This document shows, in pieces, positions 12,076 to 23,720 of a stretch of DNA of 64,000 nucleotides (positions are counted from its first letter, which is position 1; every line of letters starts with the position of its first letter). The DNA is from Madurella fahalii (taxonomy: Eukaryota; Ascomycota; Sordariomycetes; Sordariales): the NCBI GenBank assembly GCA_029876055.1, contig CM056878.1, positions 3,348,001 through 3,412,000 on the forward strand. Reading direction: 5' to 3'. A program made the position numbers and the translations under genes. The notes under the pieces are model-generated. The model was not told the origin of the DNA. It searched no databases and saw only the letters and a program-made list of their open reading frames with translations.

Positions 12076-14865
12076 ATGGCAATGCTGGCTTCAAAAGCGT
12101 TTCCAGCCGCGCTGGGTTCTCAACCCTCAGGCATGATGATGGCCACGCCGCAGTCCGCGTACCCTCCTACTCGGCGGGTGCCCACGATTCCGACGACGAC
12201 CCAGAACTACGCGAGCCCAACTGAATCCGATTTCGAAGACGACGGCGCCGACTCTGTGAAGAACTGGGACGAGGACAGGGTATGCGAATATCTTAGGAGT
12301 GTTAAATGCGGCGAGTACGAAAAGCTCTTCCGCAAGAACCACATCAACGGCGAAAACCTGTTGGAGATGGACAAGGAGGTGCTGAAAGAGATGGGTATCG
12401 AAAAGGTCGGGGACCGTGTGCGCCTCTTCTTGAGCATCAAGAAGCTGCGGACAAAGACGTTTGCGAACCAGAGAAGGCGGCAGAGAGTAAGTTGATCGGT
12501 GACCAAAACTCGACCGTAGGCGTATGGCTGACGATCGCTCCAGGATTCGTTCGCCGCGCTCGACACACAGTATGCCACAACCTCATCTTCGCCGCGGCCA
12601 TCTGGCGGCCGCGCGGTACCCCCGACATCAGCAAACAAGAGATACTCGCGCCAGTATGATTTCCAAATCGCCGGCCCGCCTGTTGACACCTCAAAACCGA
12701 CATCGCGGCCTACATCCCCGCTGCCGAGCTCCGACTTCAAAGGCTCCGCGCGGCAGAGATATCCGCAGCCTCAAACATACAGCGGTCAGCCGACACCTGC
12801 ATCCGCAAGATTTCCCATGTCTCCACCTGAGCAGCCGCACACCGGCCGCCTGGTGCACACCAGGAATCAGTCAAGTATGGATGGCTCGTTGATGGCCGCA
12901 TTGCCCCCGGGCCAGGACGTTATCCGTGTTATATCAACGGGAGGAGTGACCAAGGTCGTCAAGATTGCCGACTGCCAGACATGCGAAGAGGTGATGCGCG
13001 TGACGCTGCGGAAGTTTGCATTACGAGAAGACCACGAACGGAACTACTGCTTCTGGGTTCTTACCGGGGTTGAGCCCGATCCGAACCAGTGCCGCCGCCT
13101 GGGCGACACGGAGCTCTGGAGAGTCATCAAGGACCACACACGCCCCGAGCGGAACCGCCTCATCCTGAGGCGCGTGCCTGCCGGAGTACCGGGCCAGTCG
13201 GAGCTCGAGAGGGCTGCGGCCATCGCTATGGAGGAAGCTCAACAAAATCACAACCGCGCCCTGGAAAACATGGACAAGCGGAGTCAGCTCAAGGCGCAGA
13301 AGGTTCTAGGCGAATCGTGGGAGACCATGCAGCCACCCCTTTCGCCTGTCTCCTATCAAGACCGTGAAAGAAATGTGTACAACGCCGCCAGGGACCTGGA
13401 GCGGCCAGCACCCATCGAAACGGCCCAGGCGGTCCCCCGCCGCAAAGCCTTATTGCGCCAATTTGGTGGATTGAGGCCGCCGAGCGAGTTGATAGCATCG
13501 GACCTTACGAGTTACTTTGCGGATCACTCCCGAGAGGCCATCGACAGGATAGCACGCATGTCCATGAGGCGGTCGCAGCGCCTCAGCAAGGTGAACCATC
13601 GCCTGAGCGTAGCGAGCACGCTGAGCTTCGCCTCTAGCGTCCAGGATGCGCCACCGATCCCCACCATCGCAGACAGCTGGTTGACGGCTTCCAACCAAAT
13701 CGCCAAGGTCCGTCCCCAGCTGCAAGGCCGGTTTCCTCATGGTTACCGAGACTCGGTCGCTTCCTCGGTTCTCGACACGCTGCAGGAGGAGTCATCCCCA
13801 ATCGAGCCGAACCGAAAGTCCTATGTCTCGTTTGCCGACAGTGGCTCCGATTCGGCTCCCATAAGCATCACCGACCCGGAGGGCAACATCGTCCGACACA
13901 GCTACTACGACGGGGAGAGCACCACTGGCTCGGGCGGCTCTCTACAGGACGTCAACCAAGCCCTGACCGAGGACGGAGAGGACGCCGACGAAGAGCTGCA
14001 GAGCTTCCTTGCGGGCGAATCGTGGGACGACAGCAAGTGGATGAAGGGAGCGTTAATCGGGCAAGGTTCCTTTGGTTGTGTCTACCTCGCGCTGCACGCC
14101 GTCACTGGCGAGCTGCTCGCCGTGAAGCAGGTCGAGACGCCTTCGCCGGGCACAAACAGCCAGAGCGATTCGCGCAAGAAGAGCATGATTGAGGCGCTGA
14201 AGCGCGAGATCAGTCTTCTGCGTGACCTTCGCCATCCCAACATCGTGCAGTACCTAGGCTGCGGCTCCTCGGCCGAATACCTCAACATTTTCCTCGAGTA
14301 CGTCCCCGGCGGCTCTGTCCAGACAATGCTCAACTCGTACGGCGCCTTGCCCGAACCCCTCGTGCGCAGCTTTGTCCGGCAGATCCTGAACGGCCTGTCA
14401 TACCTCCACAACCGCGACATCATCCACCGCGACATCAAGGGCGCCAACATCCTGGTCGACAACAAGGGCACCATCAAGATCTCGGACTTTGGCATCTCCA
14501 AGAAGCTCGAGGCGACCAACATACTAAACGGCGCCAACAACAACAAGCACCGCCCTTCGCTGCAGGGGTCCGTGTTCTGGATGGCCCCCGAGGTGGTCAA
14601 GCAGACATCGTACACGAGGAAGGCTGACATCTGGTCACTGGGGTGCCTGGTTGTGGAGATGATGACGGGCACGCACCCGTTCCCGGACTGCACCCAGCTG
14701 CAGGCCATCTTCAAGATTGGCGGGTCGAAAGCCGCGCCGACGATCCCCGAGCACGCGAGCGAAGAGGCCAAGCAGTTCTTGGCCCAGACCTTTGAGATTG
14801 ATCATAATAAGCGGCCGAGCGCGGATGATTTGATGTTGAGTCCGTTTCTGACACCGCCGGCTTGA
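12076..14865 (+). CDS. ste11: MAP kinase kinase kinase, Ste11/NRC-1 type
   Basis: Predicted 910 residues in two exons (12076-12486, 12544-14865; intron 57 nt, phase 0). The start ATG lies in GCCATGG. Domains in order are a SAM domain (about 62-127, KNWDEDRVCEYLRSVKCG to the RLFLSIKKLR end), a Ser/Pro-rich linker, a Ras-binding-like ubiquitin-fold region (about 260-350, DVIRVISTGGVTKVVKI), a second disordered linker, and a kinase domain from about 637. The kinase has GQGSFG (P-loop), AVK (ATP lysine), HRDIKGAN (catalytic loop), DFG and APE, so it should be active. Ste11 orthologues phosphorylate the Ste7-type MAPKK in the pheromone/filamentation cascade (NRC-1-MEK-2-MAK-2 in Neurospora, controlling cell fusion and conidiation). 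The SAM domain normally binds the Ste50 adaptor. The long ATG-free leader suggests regulated transcription. Confidence 0.96.
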
Positions 14866-15001
14866 TCTAGGAAGTTCTTTTTTTCTAGGGTGGGACGGGT
14901 CTGATAAATTTTCGATTCTCTTGGATTCTCTTCGCTTCGTATTTACACTTGGCTCTCTTCTAACTAGCTATCTATCTATCTTGCCTACATGTGGATAGGT
15001 A

Positions 15002-15034
15002 GATGGATGGATGGATGGATGGATGAATGGATGG
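15002..15034. repeat. (GATG)n microsatellite
   Basis: About eight GATG units with one GAATG interruption, in the 3' flank of the MAPKKK gene. Confidence 0.95.
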
Positions 15035-15450
15035 GGCTTTTTTGATGTATTCGATATATCTCACTCTTGTCTTCTCTTCTCTTCTCTTCCCCCTCTTATT
15101 TTCTTTCGGTGTATATCAGCACGGGCTCTTCTATCGAATCACCGGGGGGGTATGTGGGACGTTGTTTTTGATGAATTCATGACAGTTTGCCGGGGCCGGG
15201 AGAGTGTTAAATGACAATGATGACGATGAGTGGGGGAAGGGGGCTACGGAGGCATGTACCATTCAAGACCCGACTCGGGTCGTTTGTGAGGGAGGTGGGA
15301 TTTCCCCATGATTTCACGGTACGCCGCACACGTGGATATCGCATACAAGGCAGGCAGGGTAGTCAGTCAAACATACGCGGCGCAAGAGACACCAAAAGAG
15401 CATTTTTACTGGTAGTTTTGGTTTCCGGCGGACTCTCCCCGACATGTTCT

Positions 15451-15493
15451 GCGTGTGTGTATGTGTGTGTTTGTATGTGTTTGTGTGTGTGTG
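15451..15493. repeat. (TG)n-rich microsatellite
   Basis: Imperfect TG/GT dinucleotide repeat with TAT and TTT interruptions, in noncoding sequence. Confidence 0.95.
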
Positions 15494-15952
15494 ATGATCA
15501 TCGTAAAGGTTTCTCCTCCATGACGTCGTCGCCGATGCCGGGTTGCCGAGGTGGTCGACCGGTCGGCTTGCTCGGCATCCAAGTCATCGGCCATCTACCC
15601 CCCGATTTTCCCCCGCCTTGGTTGTTTATTTTATTCCGGAGAATACCAAGACATCCCTACATAAACTAGCTTGTTACATCTAAATCCAGTTCCGGTGTTC
15701 TTTACGGTTCCATGTCAACCAGTCGTCCCGCGTACTGTACATGGCTATTCCGGGCGACGGGAAGGATCGTTGCAGCGCCGCTCGTCTTGGTTTTAGCGCG
15801 CTGTCGTGTACGTGTACTGTACAATAGTGTTCAAGCAGAGTACGTGTATTGCTACCGGGATTGGGTTGGGGGTAGGTAAGCAGAGCGGCGCGGTGCGGTT
15901 TTTCCCTCCTGTGGAGTATATACAGCTATCGTCAGTGGCTTAGTGGGCCAAA

Positions 15953-15995
15953 TCAGTCAGTCAGTCACTCACTCATTCAGTCAGTCGGTCGGTCG
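15953..15995. repeat. (AGTC)n / (GGTC)n microsatellite
   Basis: Imperfect tetranucleotide repeat of CAGT/CACT/CGGT units, in noncoding sequence. Confidence 0.9.
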
Positions 15996-16969
15996 ATGGG
16001 AGAATGACAAAGCCTCCTCCCCTGGAGGATGGGCGGTGAGGTTGGAGTTTGCGAAAGGGGGGAGTGTGCAGCTGCCGTGCCGTGCCACGAGACAACGGGG
16101 AGGGATGGTCCGCACGTTGCATTGTCTCGTGGCTTTTATGACAGGACGGCTTGGCTGTGATTACCCGGGTCTGTGGTATATTGGGGGCTTTTCGTGGTTT
16201 CTATATATAGGGGGGCTCACTCGTGGGGCTCCAAATTGGTGGTGCAGCGTCGCATTTTCGGGTGTTACCGTCTTTGGAGGGGGGAATCGGGGAAGCGGGG
16301 GGATCAGTCCGGCTATGCTGGGGGGCAAGGATTGGGTTGATCCCCCACGTAAGGCGAAGGAATTGTTTTCTTACACATGATTCCATGTTATGCACTGCAC
16401 AGGATGTTGTGCGGATGGAGGGTAAGGGCGGATTCCTCCAGGGCAATGTTGGAGAATCCTGTGAATGGCTTGGCGGGTTCGCTCGGCTTGACTCAAGAGG
16501 TGCTTTAAACAACATCTATATTGTTCTGGAGAATAAGTAATGAGACCGCAAATCATATCTCTGTCCGTCAACTCCGTTGTTTGTCCACCTTGAACAGCGG
16601 ACTGGCGGCGGCGAAATAACTCCAGTGGCATCATATGCTGCATACGCCTATCCTATGGCGCAAAATCCCTTAGAAACACGGGCCCCCTTTCAGATAGTCC
16701 TCAAGCAATCTCGTTATTCTTTGCTATTCCATTACTAATACCAGCGCCAATCCCTTCTCGGTGTGTACGAACGCACATTGTTGCCAGGTTTGCCTTCCTT
16801 TTCCTCTCCCGTATCAAACAATGACAGAAAATGAAACTCAACGCGGCCGGACCGTAATTCAGACGTAAAATGTACCCTTTGGTTAAGAAGCCTCCAAGTG
16901 AGAAGCAATATTACCTATCAGCAGCCATCAACACAGCCATCTACCCCAGCTGGACTTCCCCCATCACCC

Positions 16970-18215
16970 TTAAGCTGAGAGCGAGGGCTTGTGTAGCTTC
17001 GCCTTGATCTTACTCTTCAGGCTCGTCTTTTCCTTCCCTCCATTCGAATCATGCTTGTCGCCTGCCTCCACCTCGGCTCCCTCCCCTTTGTGTATGCCCT
17101 TCTGCTCCAGCAGCCCTGCAATCCTCAGTGTTAGCACAGACTGTCTTCAAAATACACCCCTCAGGGGATTATGAGAGAGAAAAAGAGATTTGCTTTTCAT
17201 AAGAAAGGGTAAACTCACGATCGGCCTCCCTCCCCGCCCCAGGCCGGGAGGCATCAAAGTCACCGCCCTCGGCCGCGAGCCCGCTCGACCGGACGTACAT
17301 CTCGCCCGTCCCGCTCCGGTCCTTCTCGGTCATCCCCATCTTTCCAGCCGCTTCCTCCTCCCCAAGCCCCTTGGCACTGTCGCGCCGTCTGTGGCCGACA
17401 CCTTCCTCCTCCTCTCCCACGGTGCCAGCGTCCCCGCCGTGTTCTCGCGCCACCTCGGCGATGGGGCGCGGACCGGGGCCCTCCACTTTGACGGGGCGGC
17501 TTTCGATGGTTTCCTCTTCTCCTGTCTCTTCCTTCCCTTCGGTCGGGTGGCCTTTGTTGTTGCTCTTATCATCCTGGGAGGAGCGGATGGCACCGGAAGC
17601 GGCCGTGGTGGTTGTGGGCTCGGGCCCCGTGGAAGTGGACGTGGAAGGCGGAGGGGCGCGGGTGTCGATTTGGGCTTTGGTCGAGTCGTCGCGCATGCCC
17701 GAGGCGGAAGGGACGGTGGCGGGGTTGATGGTTTGTACACCCTCTTCCTGCTGCTTCTGGGATTTGGGTTCAGTAGCTACGGCCCCGGTTGTGGTTTTCG
17801 CTTGGGCCTGGGCTTCAGGCGCCGGGGTCGGTGGAAGAGGAGTCGACGCTGCCTGTGCTTGCTCGGTGCCGGAGCCCGCGCCAGTGGCGGGTGGTTTGAT
17901 GGGTACTTCCTCGGTTTCCGTGCTGCGCTGTTCGGTCGAAGCGAGGGCGGCTTCATTAGGCTCTGGAGGAGGAGATGGCGGTTAGGCATGAGCTCGGGGT
18001 TTCGTTGCAGCTAAAGGTCACTCTGCAGCATAAGTAAGTACAGGGATGTCCGTAGGATGTGCAAAGATGGGAATCCTACCACCAATGTTGCCGGCATCGT
18101 AGGGCTCGCCGGCGGCCACATTGCCCATCATGCCCGAGACGGGCTCCTCGTGGGACTTGGTATCGCCCCAAATAGCCTTGGAGGCGGCGTTGGTAATGTT
18201 TTGGATAGTCTCCAT
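16970..18215 (-). CDS. Hydrophilic low-complexity protein, conserved filamentous-fungal type
   Basis: Predicted 341 residues in three exons (18215-18080, 17962-17219, 17115-16970). An ATG three codons earlier (18224) is an alternative start. The N-terminus METIQNITNAASKAIWG and the C-terminus, with a GAGREADRLLEQKGIHK motif followed by KEKTSLKSKIKAKLHK, match a widespread family of small fungal proteins that I recognise by pattern but that has no firm function; databases often misname it as a glycine-rich or LEA-like protein. Between the conserved ends is a long Thr/Ser/Ala/Glu/Pro-rich disordered region. There is no signal peptide or membrane segment. All intron joins keep phase and the splice sites are GT-AG. 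A stress-protectant or hydrophilin-like role would be inference from composition only. Confidence 0.8.
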
Positions 18216-18224
18216 GGCGTTCAT

Positions 18225-19166
18225 TAGCAGTGAAAGCCTGGGCAATACGTTTCTTGGGGAAAGGTTTGGCCTGGAACGTGTGGAGTTGCTACATCGAGTT
18301 GATGGTGGTACAGCGATGCCAAGGAAGAGGTGCGGACCCCTTTATGCTTGATTCTGCTTCTGCTAAAATCAGCTACCTCATCCATCGACATTCGCTCAAA
18401 GACCAGTGACGTAGGAGGGGCGCCAGAGCGTCTACAACCCTCAGATAGTGTACCAATACGAAGCCTTGAACGCCCGTTACCGGGTTCTGTGCGTTGACAT
18501 TCTATGACCAGGCGGACGGTCGGACGCCCTGCAACCCCAGTGGCACCGTCAATCGCAGGCACCCAAAGAAAAGAAGTGCCACCATTCTTTGAAATGGCAT
18601 TCTGGAGACGTACTACAGCGATGCTCTATCGGGAGAGTACATCGTACCCCAGCAACATTAACCAGCCAAGCAATGGCGTTGTACCGTAGACCGAGGTGAA
18701 CCTACATGGCGTTACCGTAGTGTAGCCCCCGAAAGTGACGTCATGCTTGGCATCGATGCACATCGCGGGGACGCCACCCACGCGACCATTTGAGAATCCA
18801 AATGACAGAACCCGTCTTAAATCTGGGATCTGGTCCAAAGTGTGCGTGCAATATCCAGATATTCGCATTCTCCATCCAGCAGGCTACCGGCAGTGCTTGC
18901 ATCGTTGTTAGATCGATGACAAGAAGTGCGAGGCGGATGCTGTGCGCTTCTAAGATGCCGTCTGTGGCATGTACGTAGAGTAGACACGATACCGCGGGCG
19001 AAATAAGAGTTGAATGCACACTAGTGTAATAGGGGACCCGCTTACCATGCGCAAGCATGCAGCATAGTTTCTTCTTTCTGGAAGCTAGGGTCAGCCAGAT
19101 GTATTATTCTCCACATCATAGACAAATCCCAGCTGGAAGATTTAGCAAAAAAAGGGAAAAGAAAAG
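18225..19166. other. Intergenic, 0.9 kb; no supported gene
   Basis: This is the 5' flank of the low-complexity protein gene and the 3' flank of the tRNA gene. Only short, unconvincing frames are present. Confidence 0.55.
19148..19165 (-). terminator. RNA polymerase III T-run terminator of tRNA-Gln
   Basis: Read on the minus strand, the tRNA 3' end is followed by TTTT, then further T-rich blocks including T7. This is the expected Pol III termination signal. Confidence 0.8.
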
Positions 19167-19250
19167 AGGTCCTACCCGGAATCGAACCGGGGTTGCCGGA
19201 ATGCTCTGAACAATCAGAATCCGGAGTGATAACCGCTACACTATAGAACC
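19167..19250 (-). tRNA. tRNA-Gln (anticodon CUG) with 12-nt intron
   Basis: Read on the minus strand from 19250, the 84-nt gene folds as a cloverleaf. The acceptor stem is GGTTCTA/TAGGACC (one G-U pair), the D arm is GTG...CAC, the anticodon stem is CCGGA/TCCGG, and the T arm is CCCGG-TTCGATT-CCGGG, with discriminator T. Positions 34-36 read CTG (19217-19215). A 12-nt intron sits at the canonical site after position 37 (19213-19202), and its CAGA segment can pair with the anticodon loop, as expected for a tRNA intron substrate. The mature length is 72 nt, typical for tRNA-Gln. The internal A and B box sequences are intact. Confidence 0.95.
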
Positions 19251-19767
19251 ATTTGACCTTTCTTACAAGGAGAACCGCTGCAGCGCTTTATGAAAGGCTT
19301 ACCCCACCCTCGCCCCAACGCATGCCCACAACGATTGTGGAATACGTCTGCACAACCACGTCTAGTGCGATCTTTGCTTTGATGAAGTCTCATCAAACCG
19401 CTGGCTTATCTCAAAGTCTTTCAAGCTCGCCGTGGTCAGTTAATTCCTCATTTGGCTTCCATTCCGGAAGCGTGTGGATGGTTGTCTGACAGAACGTTGA
19501 GAAAGCGAGGGGGGATTGTAAAACCTCGGACACGGTAGGTTGCGAATGATGGAAAGGACGAAGGCTGCATTTTCGAGTGCAGCAGCTCTAAGCAATAACT
19601 CAAGAAAGAGGGCTGGAACCCGGGCATACGGATTACTTACGTAGAGATGATTGCAGACGAGATGGTTAGAATGCTTTACTTCCAGAAGCACATGAAATGC
19701 AAGGACAACTTGGCCGCGTCCAGGTAGCCAGGGGCTGCGATATGTATTCTGCCCCATAACCACCAAT
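19251..19767. other. Intergenic between tRNA-Gln and the Sas10 gene, 0.5 kb
   Basis: This holds the tRNA upstream region and the 3' flank of the Sas10/Utp3 gene. No gene is recognised. Confidence 0.6.
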
Positions 19768-21766
19768 CTATAACTTGACGCTCTTGATGAGCCCCGTTTT
19801 GATACCCGACGTCTCTCCCTGGTATCCTCCGGGGCCTTCGCCGCCCTTGTACACAGCCTTGACGCTCCGCAGCTTCTTCTGCTTCTCCTCGAACTTCATA
19901 CGCTTCTTGACGCGCGGGTTGCGCACCTCCTTCTTCCGGTGGGGGGTCAACCCCTTGTTCTTTTGGATTTGGTACGTGATCTGCCGCTTTCCGTCAGGCC
20001 CCAGCTGCTCCGTCTCTACGACGCGGTCGCCCTTGCGGGCCTGCGCCAGCGCCTCGTACCGCGCCGCCTTGTCCTCGCGCTTCTTCTGTGCCTTCTGCGC
20101 CACCATGTCGTAGTACTCGTCCTCATCGCCGCGGACCTGCTTGGCTACGGCAGCATCGTTGCCGTCGCTGTCGTCGGCGCCCAGGTCGGCGCCGAACTTG
20201 CTGCCCTTCTTGCCGCGCCGCTCTGCCTCAGCATTCAAACGGGCTTGGCGGTCCCTCTGTTGATAGAGTCAGCGAGATAACTTTGTGATGCGTGACCGGG
20301 GGACGGTAACTTACGAGTCGCTCGCGGTACGGAATATCCATGTCACCGCCGGCATCGCGGCCAGCACCAGCACGGCGATTGGCCTTCTGGACGATCTGCG
20401 AAGTGTAGAACTTCAGGCTCTTCTTGCGACGAGCCTTGTCAGCTGCTGTGCGGGCGTCGAGGGCCTCCTCTTCGCCAAAGTCAGACCGGTTATCGTCCAC
20501 GTCGACATCAGCAGAAGCGGTAGGCGCCGTGGCTGCCTTGCTGGCCTTCTTGGTGCTCTTGAGCAGCGTAGATAAGTCCGCCAGAGACTGCTCAACCGCC
20601 TTCGCCTTCCTAGCCGCCTCTGCCGCCTTCTTCTGGCTAGCCTTGATCTCTGCCTTGGAGAGCTTCTCCTTTGTCTTTTCCTTCTTCGGCGGCGGTACGG
20701 CATCGAGCATCTCCAGATCCTCATCCTCGGGGGGCGAGAGCATGCCGGTGCTTGAGCGAGCTGTTTTGGCTGGCCTGAGCTGCTGGACTTTCAGCCAGGC
20801 TTCGCGGCACTCCACTAGAGTCTCCATGACCTCGTGGTCTCGGAGCTCCGACGGGCTCAACGTTGCCGCTGAGCCGTCACCGTCGCGCGAAGGAGACGTA
20901 AGGATCGCAAAGTAGCTGGCCAACGATGCAACATAACACCCTAGGAGCCAAGATTTGATCACCTCCAGCGACCTGGCCGGTTTCCCTTCGGCCTTTTTCT
21001 GTAATGTGGCGAGGAGTGGCCGTAGTTCTCTGAATTCGTCCACTAGGTAGTCAAACTCTGGATACCGAGCTTGCAGGAGCTTTTGTCTTTCCTCGGGTCC
21101 CATGTCCTCAGTCACCTCGACCTCCTTCAAGACCTCTGTCACGACTTCTTTATCCTCCGCTGTCTGTTCTTTAGGGGCTAGCCACTCGCCCTCGTCAAAG
21201 GCAAAGTCGGCTTCCTGCATCTTGGCCAACTTCTTGGCCTGGAGACGCCGCGCCTCTGCCTCTTCTTCCTGCAATGCATATCAGCTCGTAATCCTCCCAA
21301 GTCCTAAGCCATAACAACCTACCAGGGCATCGGCCTCCGTCTCGATATTATCCGCATTATAATACTCCTTCTTCGAAGAACCCCACCAGCCCTCGTCGCC
21401 CTCTTCTTCCCCGCCTGCTTGCTCTTCCCCTTCGGACGCATCCTCGCCGCGCGTCACAGACTTCTTGCCTCCTTTACTCCTCGGCAGTGCGTGGTCTTCT
21501 TCCTCACTCTCATCCGAATCGTCCTCCTCGAAGACCTCCTCGTCCGACACTTCCAGAAAAGCCTCCTCCCTTTCCTGCCTCTTGAGGCGCTTTGAGCGCG
21601 GCTCGTCATCGTCATCGAAGTCAATGCGGTCCTGGTTGTCGTAGTACTCGTCCTCGGAATTGGCGACGTCTTCGTAGGTCCTGATGGTGAGGCGAGCGTC
21701 TTTCGCATCTATTTCTCGCGGTCCGCTGGGCTCCGACTTGCGGGAGACCTTTCTCTTTTTGGCCAT
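19768..21766 (-). CDS. sas10: Sas10/Utp3, small-subunit processome protein
   Basis: Predicted 628 residues in three exons (21766-21323, 21268-20315, 20256-19768; introns 54 and 58 nt, all phase 0). The N-terminus is basic (KKRKVSRK, NLS-like), then strongly acidic with EDEYYDNQD and a long Asp/Glu stretch. A Sas10/Utp3/C1D-type helical domain follows (around PEERQKLLQARYPEFDYLVDEF), then a Lys/Ala-rich coiled region. The signature Sas10 C-terminal domain begins near residue 565 (KNKGLTPHRKKEVRNPRVKKR). Sas10/Utp3 belongs to the U3 snoRNP-containing SSU processome and is needed for 18S rRNA maturation in the nucleolus. The gene is transcribed divergently from the sphingolipid reductase gene across 366 bp. 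Confidence 0.96.
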
Positions 21767-22132
21767 CTTTGGTAATCCTGCGGCGCTGGACTCGTCGATG
21801 TAGGCAAATAAAATTGACGATGGTCCGTTGTCGGGAAACAGACACTGTCCGGCTATGGCGTGTTACGGCCGAGAGTGGGGTTATCACTGCTGAAGCTTCA
21901 GCGCCATCCAGTGGCAGAATTTTTTATTTCCTGGCTGCTCGATGCTCACCGACTGCCCCCTGTAGGTTGGTCCCAGCCCCACCTTTCCCGCCGCTTGGTG
22001 GACCCTGTTGATGTGCAGGATCCACCGCACCTCGGACTGCAGCTTGCAGCTCGCATCTAACAATCAAACCCCTGTTTCACGACAACTTTCAATGGCAACA
22101 CTGAAGCTCTCACTGAGCAACACCTGTCGCTC
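21767..22132. promoter_or_regulatory. Divergent promoter of Sas10 and 3-ketodihydrosphingosine reductase genes
   Basis: 366 bp between two divergent start codons must carry both promoters. An upstream ATG lies at 22092 on the + side. No specific factor site is assigned. Confidence 0.65.
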
Positions 22133-22187
22133 ATGGAGATCCTGCAGAGGTCCGGTATCTCCTTGCCAATTGCTACCGCCGCGTTAG
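22092..22187 (+). other. Upstream ORF overlapping the reductase start
   Basis: An ATG at 22092 (context TCAATGG) opens a 31-codon frame that ends at TAG 22185-22187, overlapping the main ATG at 22133 in another frame. If the mRNA begins upstream of 22092, it would reduce initiation at the main start. The transcript start is unknown. Confidence 0.4.
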
Positions 22188-23322
22188 GCGCCATACTTGC
22201 CCTAATTACAGGCATGGGATTATTCAACAGAAAGAACCAGATGCCCGTCGAGGGCCGGGTACGTCTTGTCTCCTGAATCTCATCCCCAAACACGCGCAAC
22301 ATACCGTTAACTCATTGATCACAGACGGTCCTCATCACCGGGGCCTCCGAGGGCATGGGCCGCAGCGTAGCCATCCAGCTTGCAGCCAAAGGCGCCAACC
22401 TCATTCTCGTCTCACGGAATGTCGGCCGTCTCGAGGAAGCCCTTGCTGACGTCAAGGTAAGCCGCCATCTGAACCTTCTTAACTGTGTTCAGCCACTCAC
22501 ACTCCCTTCCCATAGGCGGCCGCCAAGTCGCCCTCGACCCAACGCTTCACCTACATATCCGCCGATGTCTCGGAGCACGACTACGCCGCGCGCGTAATTG
22601 CCGAAGCCATCGCCTGGAACGGCGGCGCCGCCCCGGACATTGTGTGGTGCATCGCGGGCATGTCGACGCCGATGCTCTGGGCGGGCGACGACGACGCCCT
22701 GGCCGCCGCGCGGCGCAACATGGACGTCAACTTTTTCGGGTCGGCCGAGATGTCGCGCGCCATCCTGCGCGAGTGGACCAGCCCAGAGAGCAGCAACCCC
22801 GGGGGTGCCGCCGAGCCGAAGCACATCATCTTCACGGCGTCGGTATTGGCGCTGTTCGCCATCGCCGGCTACGGGCCCTACACGCCCTCTAAGTGGGCGC
22901 TGCGTGGCCTGGCGGATACCCTGGCCATGGAGCTGAATCTGTATCCCGACAATCCGGTCAAGGTGCATGTGGTGTATCCGGCTACCATTACGAGCCCCGG
23001 GCTAGAGAGGGAGAACCAGACCAAGCCAGGGATCACGCTCGAGTTGGAGAAGGACGACCCGCCAGAGACGCCGGACACGGTCGCGAGGAGGGCGATTGCT
23101 GGGTTGGAGAAGGGCGAGTACTACGTTACCGCATCGTTTTTGGGGAATCTGATGAGATGTGGCATCTTGGGCGGTTCGCCGAGGAACAACTGGCTTTTCG
23201 ACACGCTGCTCGGGTGGATTGTGCCAGTGATTTACTTTTTTGTGCTCAAGACGATGAATTCGCAGGTGGTGGCCTGGGCACGGAAACACGGCCATCCAGC
23301 GAAGAGTACCAGGACGGCGTGA
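22133..23322 (+). CDS. tsc10: 3-ketodihydrosphingosine reductase (short-chain dehydrogenase)
   Basis: Predicted 354 residues in three exons (22133-22258, 22325-22456, 22516-23322; phase 0 joins). An N-terminal membrane segment (about 12-31) is followed by a Rossmann fold with T47-G-A-S-E-G-M-G54 (NADPH binding), and a catalytic set of Ser195, Tyr208 and Lys212 in YTPSK. A C-terminal hydrophobic stretch (WLFDTLLGWIVPVIYFFVL) suggests a second membrane anchor, as in Tsc10/FVT1. The enzyme reduces 3-ketodihydrosphingosine to dihydrosphingosine at the ER, the second step of sphingolipid synthesis. Length is a little above yeast Tsc10 (320). An upstream overlapping ORF may tune translation. Confidence 0.93.
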
Positions 23323-23720
23323 GTTGTCAGAGGAAGAGGTGCGTCTGCACGAAAGGGAAGCTGGTAATGCCCGTCCCGGGATTGAGACGGTGTAATGTAT
23401 AGTCAAGTAAAGATTGTGTAGAACTACCGGGTCCTCCAGAGTATCTCGTTCTACACCGGCCTGCAATAACCTGCTCGCGTCTCCATTTAATGGATTTTTG
23501 AGAGCGAGCACACCCCCTGTGTGGAGCAACCAAACTGGGACGACATTAAGAACTACCGCCGTTGCCTGAGGAGGCAATTGTAACACGAACAGTTGTCCCC
23601 CACAAAAAAAGCATAGCGCTGTAGATTCAAACTGCCCACGGAAAGATTCATAAGCTGCCCTTTGATACCCGCATTTGATTTCATTTTGACCGCCGTCGAA
23701 TCTCCTAGAGCAACTCAGCT
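23323..23720. other. Convergent 3' flanks, 398 bp
   Basis: This lies between the reductase gene (+) and the DUF4419 gene (-). Nothing further is seen. Confidence 0.6.

Larger units (their letters stand above)
14866..16969. other. Convergent intergenic region with microsatellites, 2.1 kb
   Basis: This holds the 3' flanks of the MAPKKK gene (+) and the low-complexity protein gene (-). No supported gene. It contains three simple repeats (listed separately) and two copies of GTACTGTAC at 15732-15740 and 15814-15822. Confidence 0.6.

Noticed and set aside
17190..18014. Long Gly/Arg-rich frames on the + strand
   Set aside because: These are antisense shadows of the GC-rich, low-complexity exon of the minus-strand gene.
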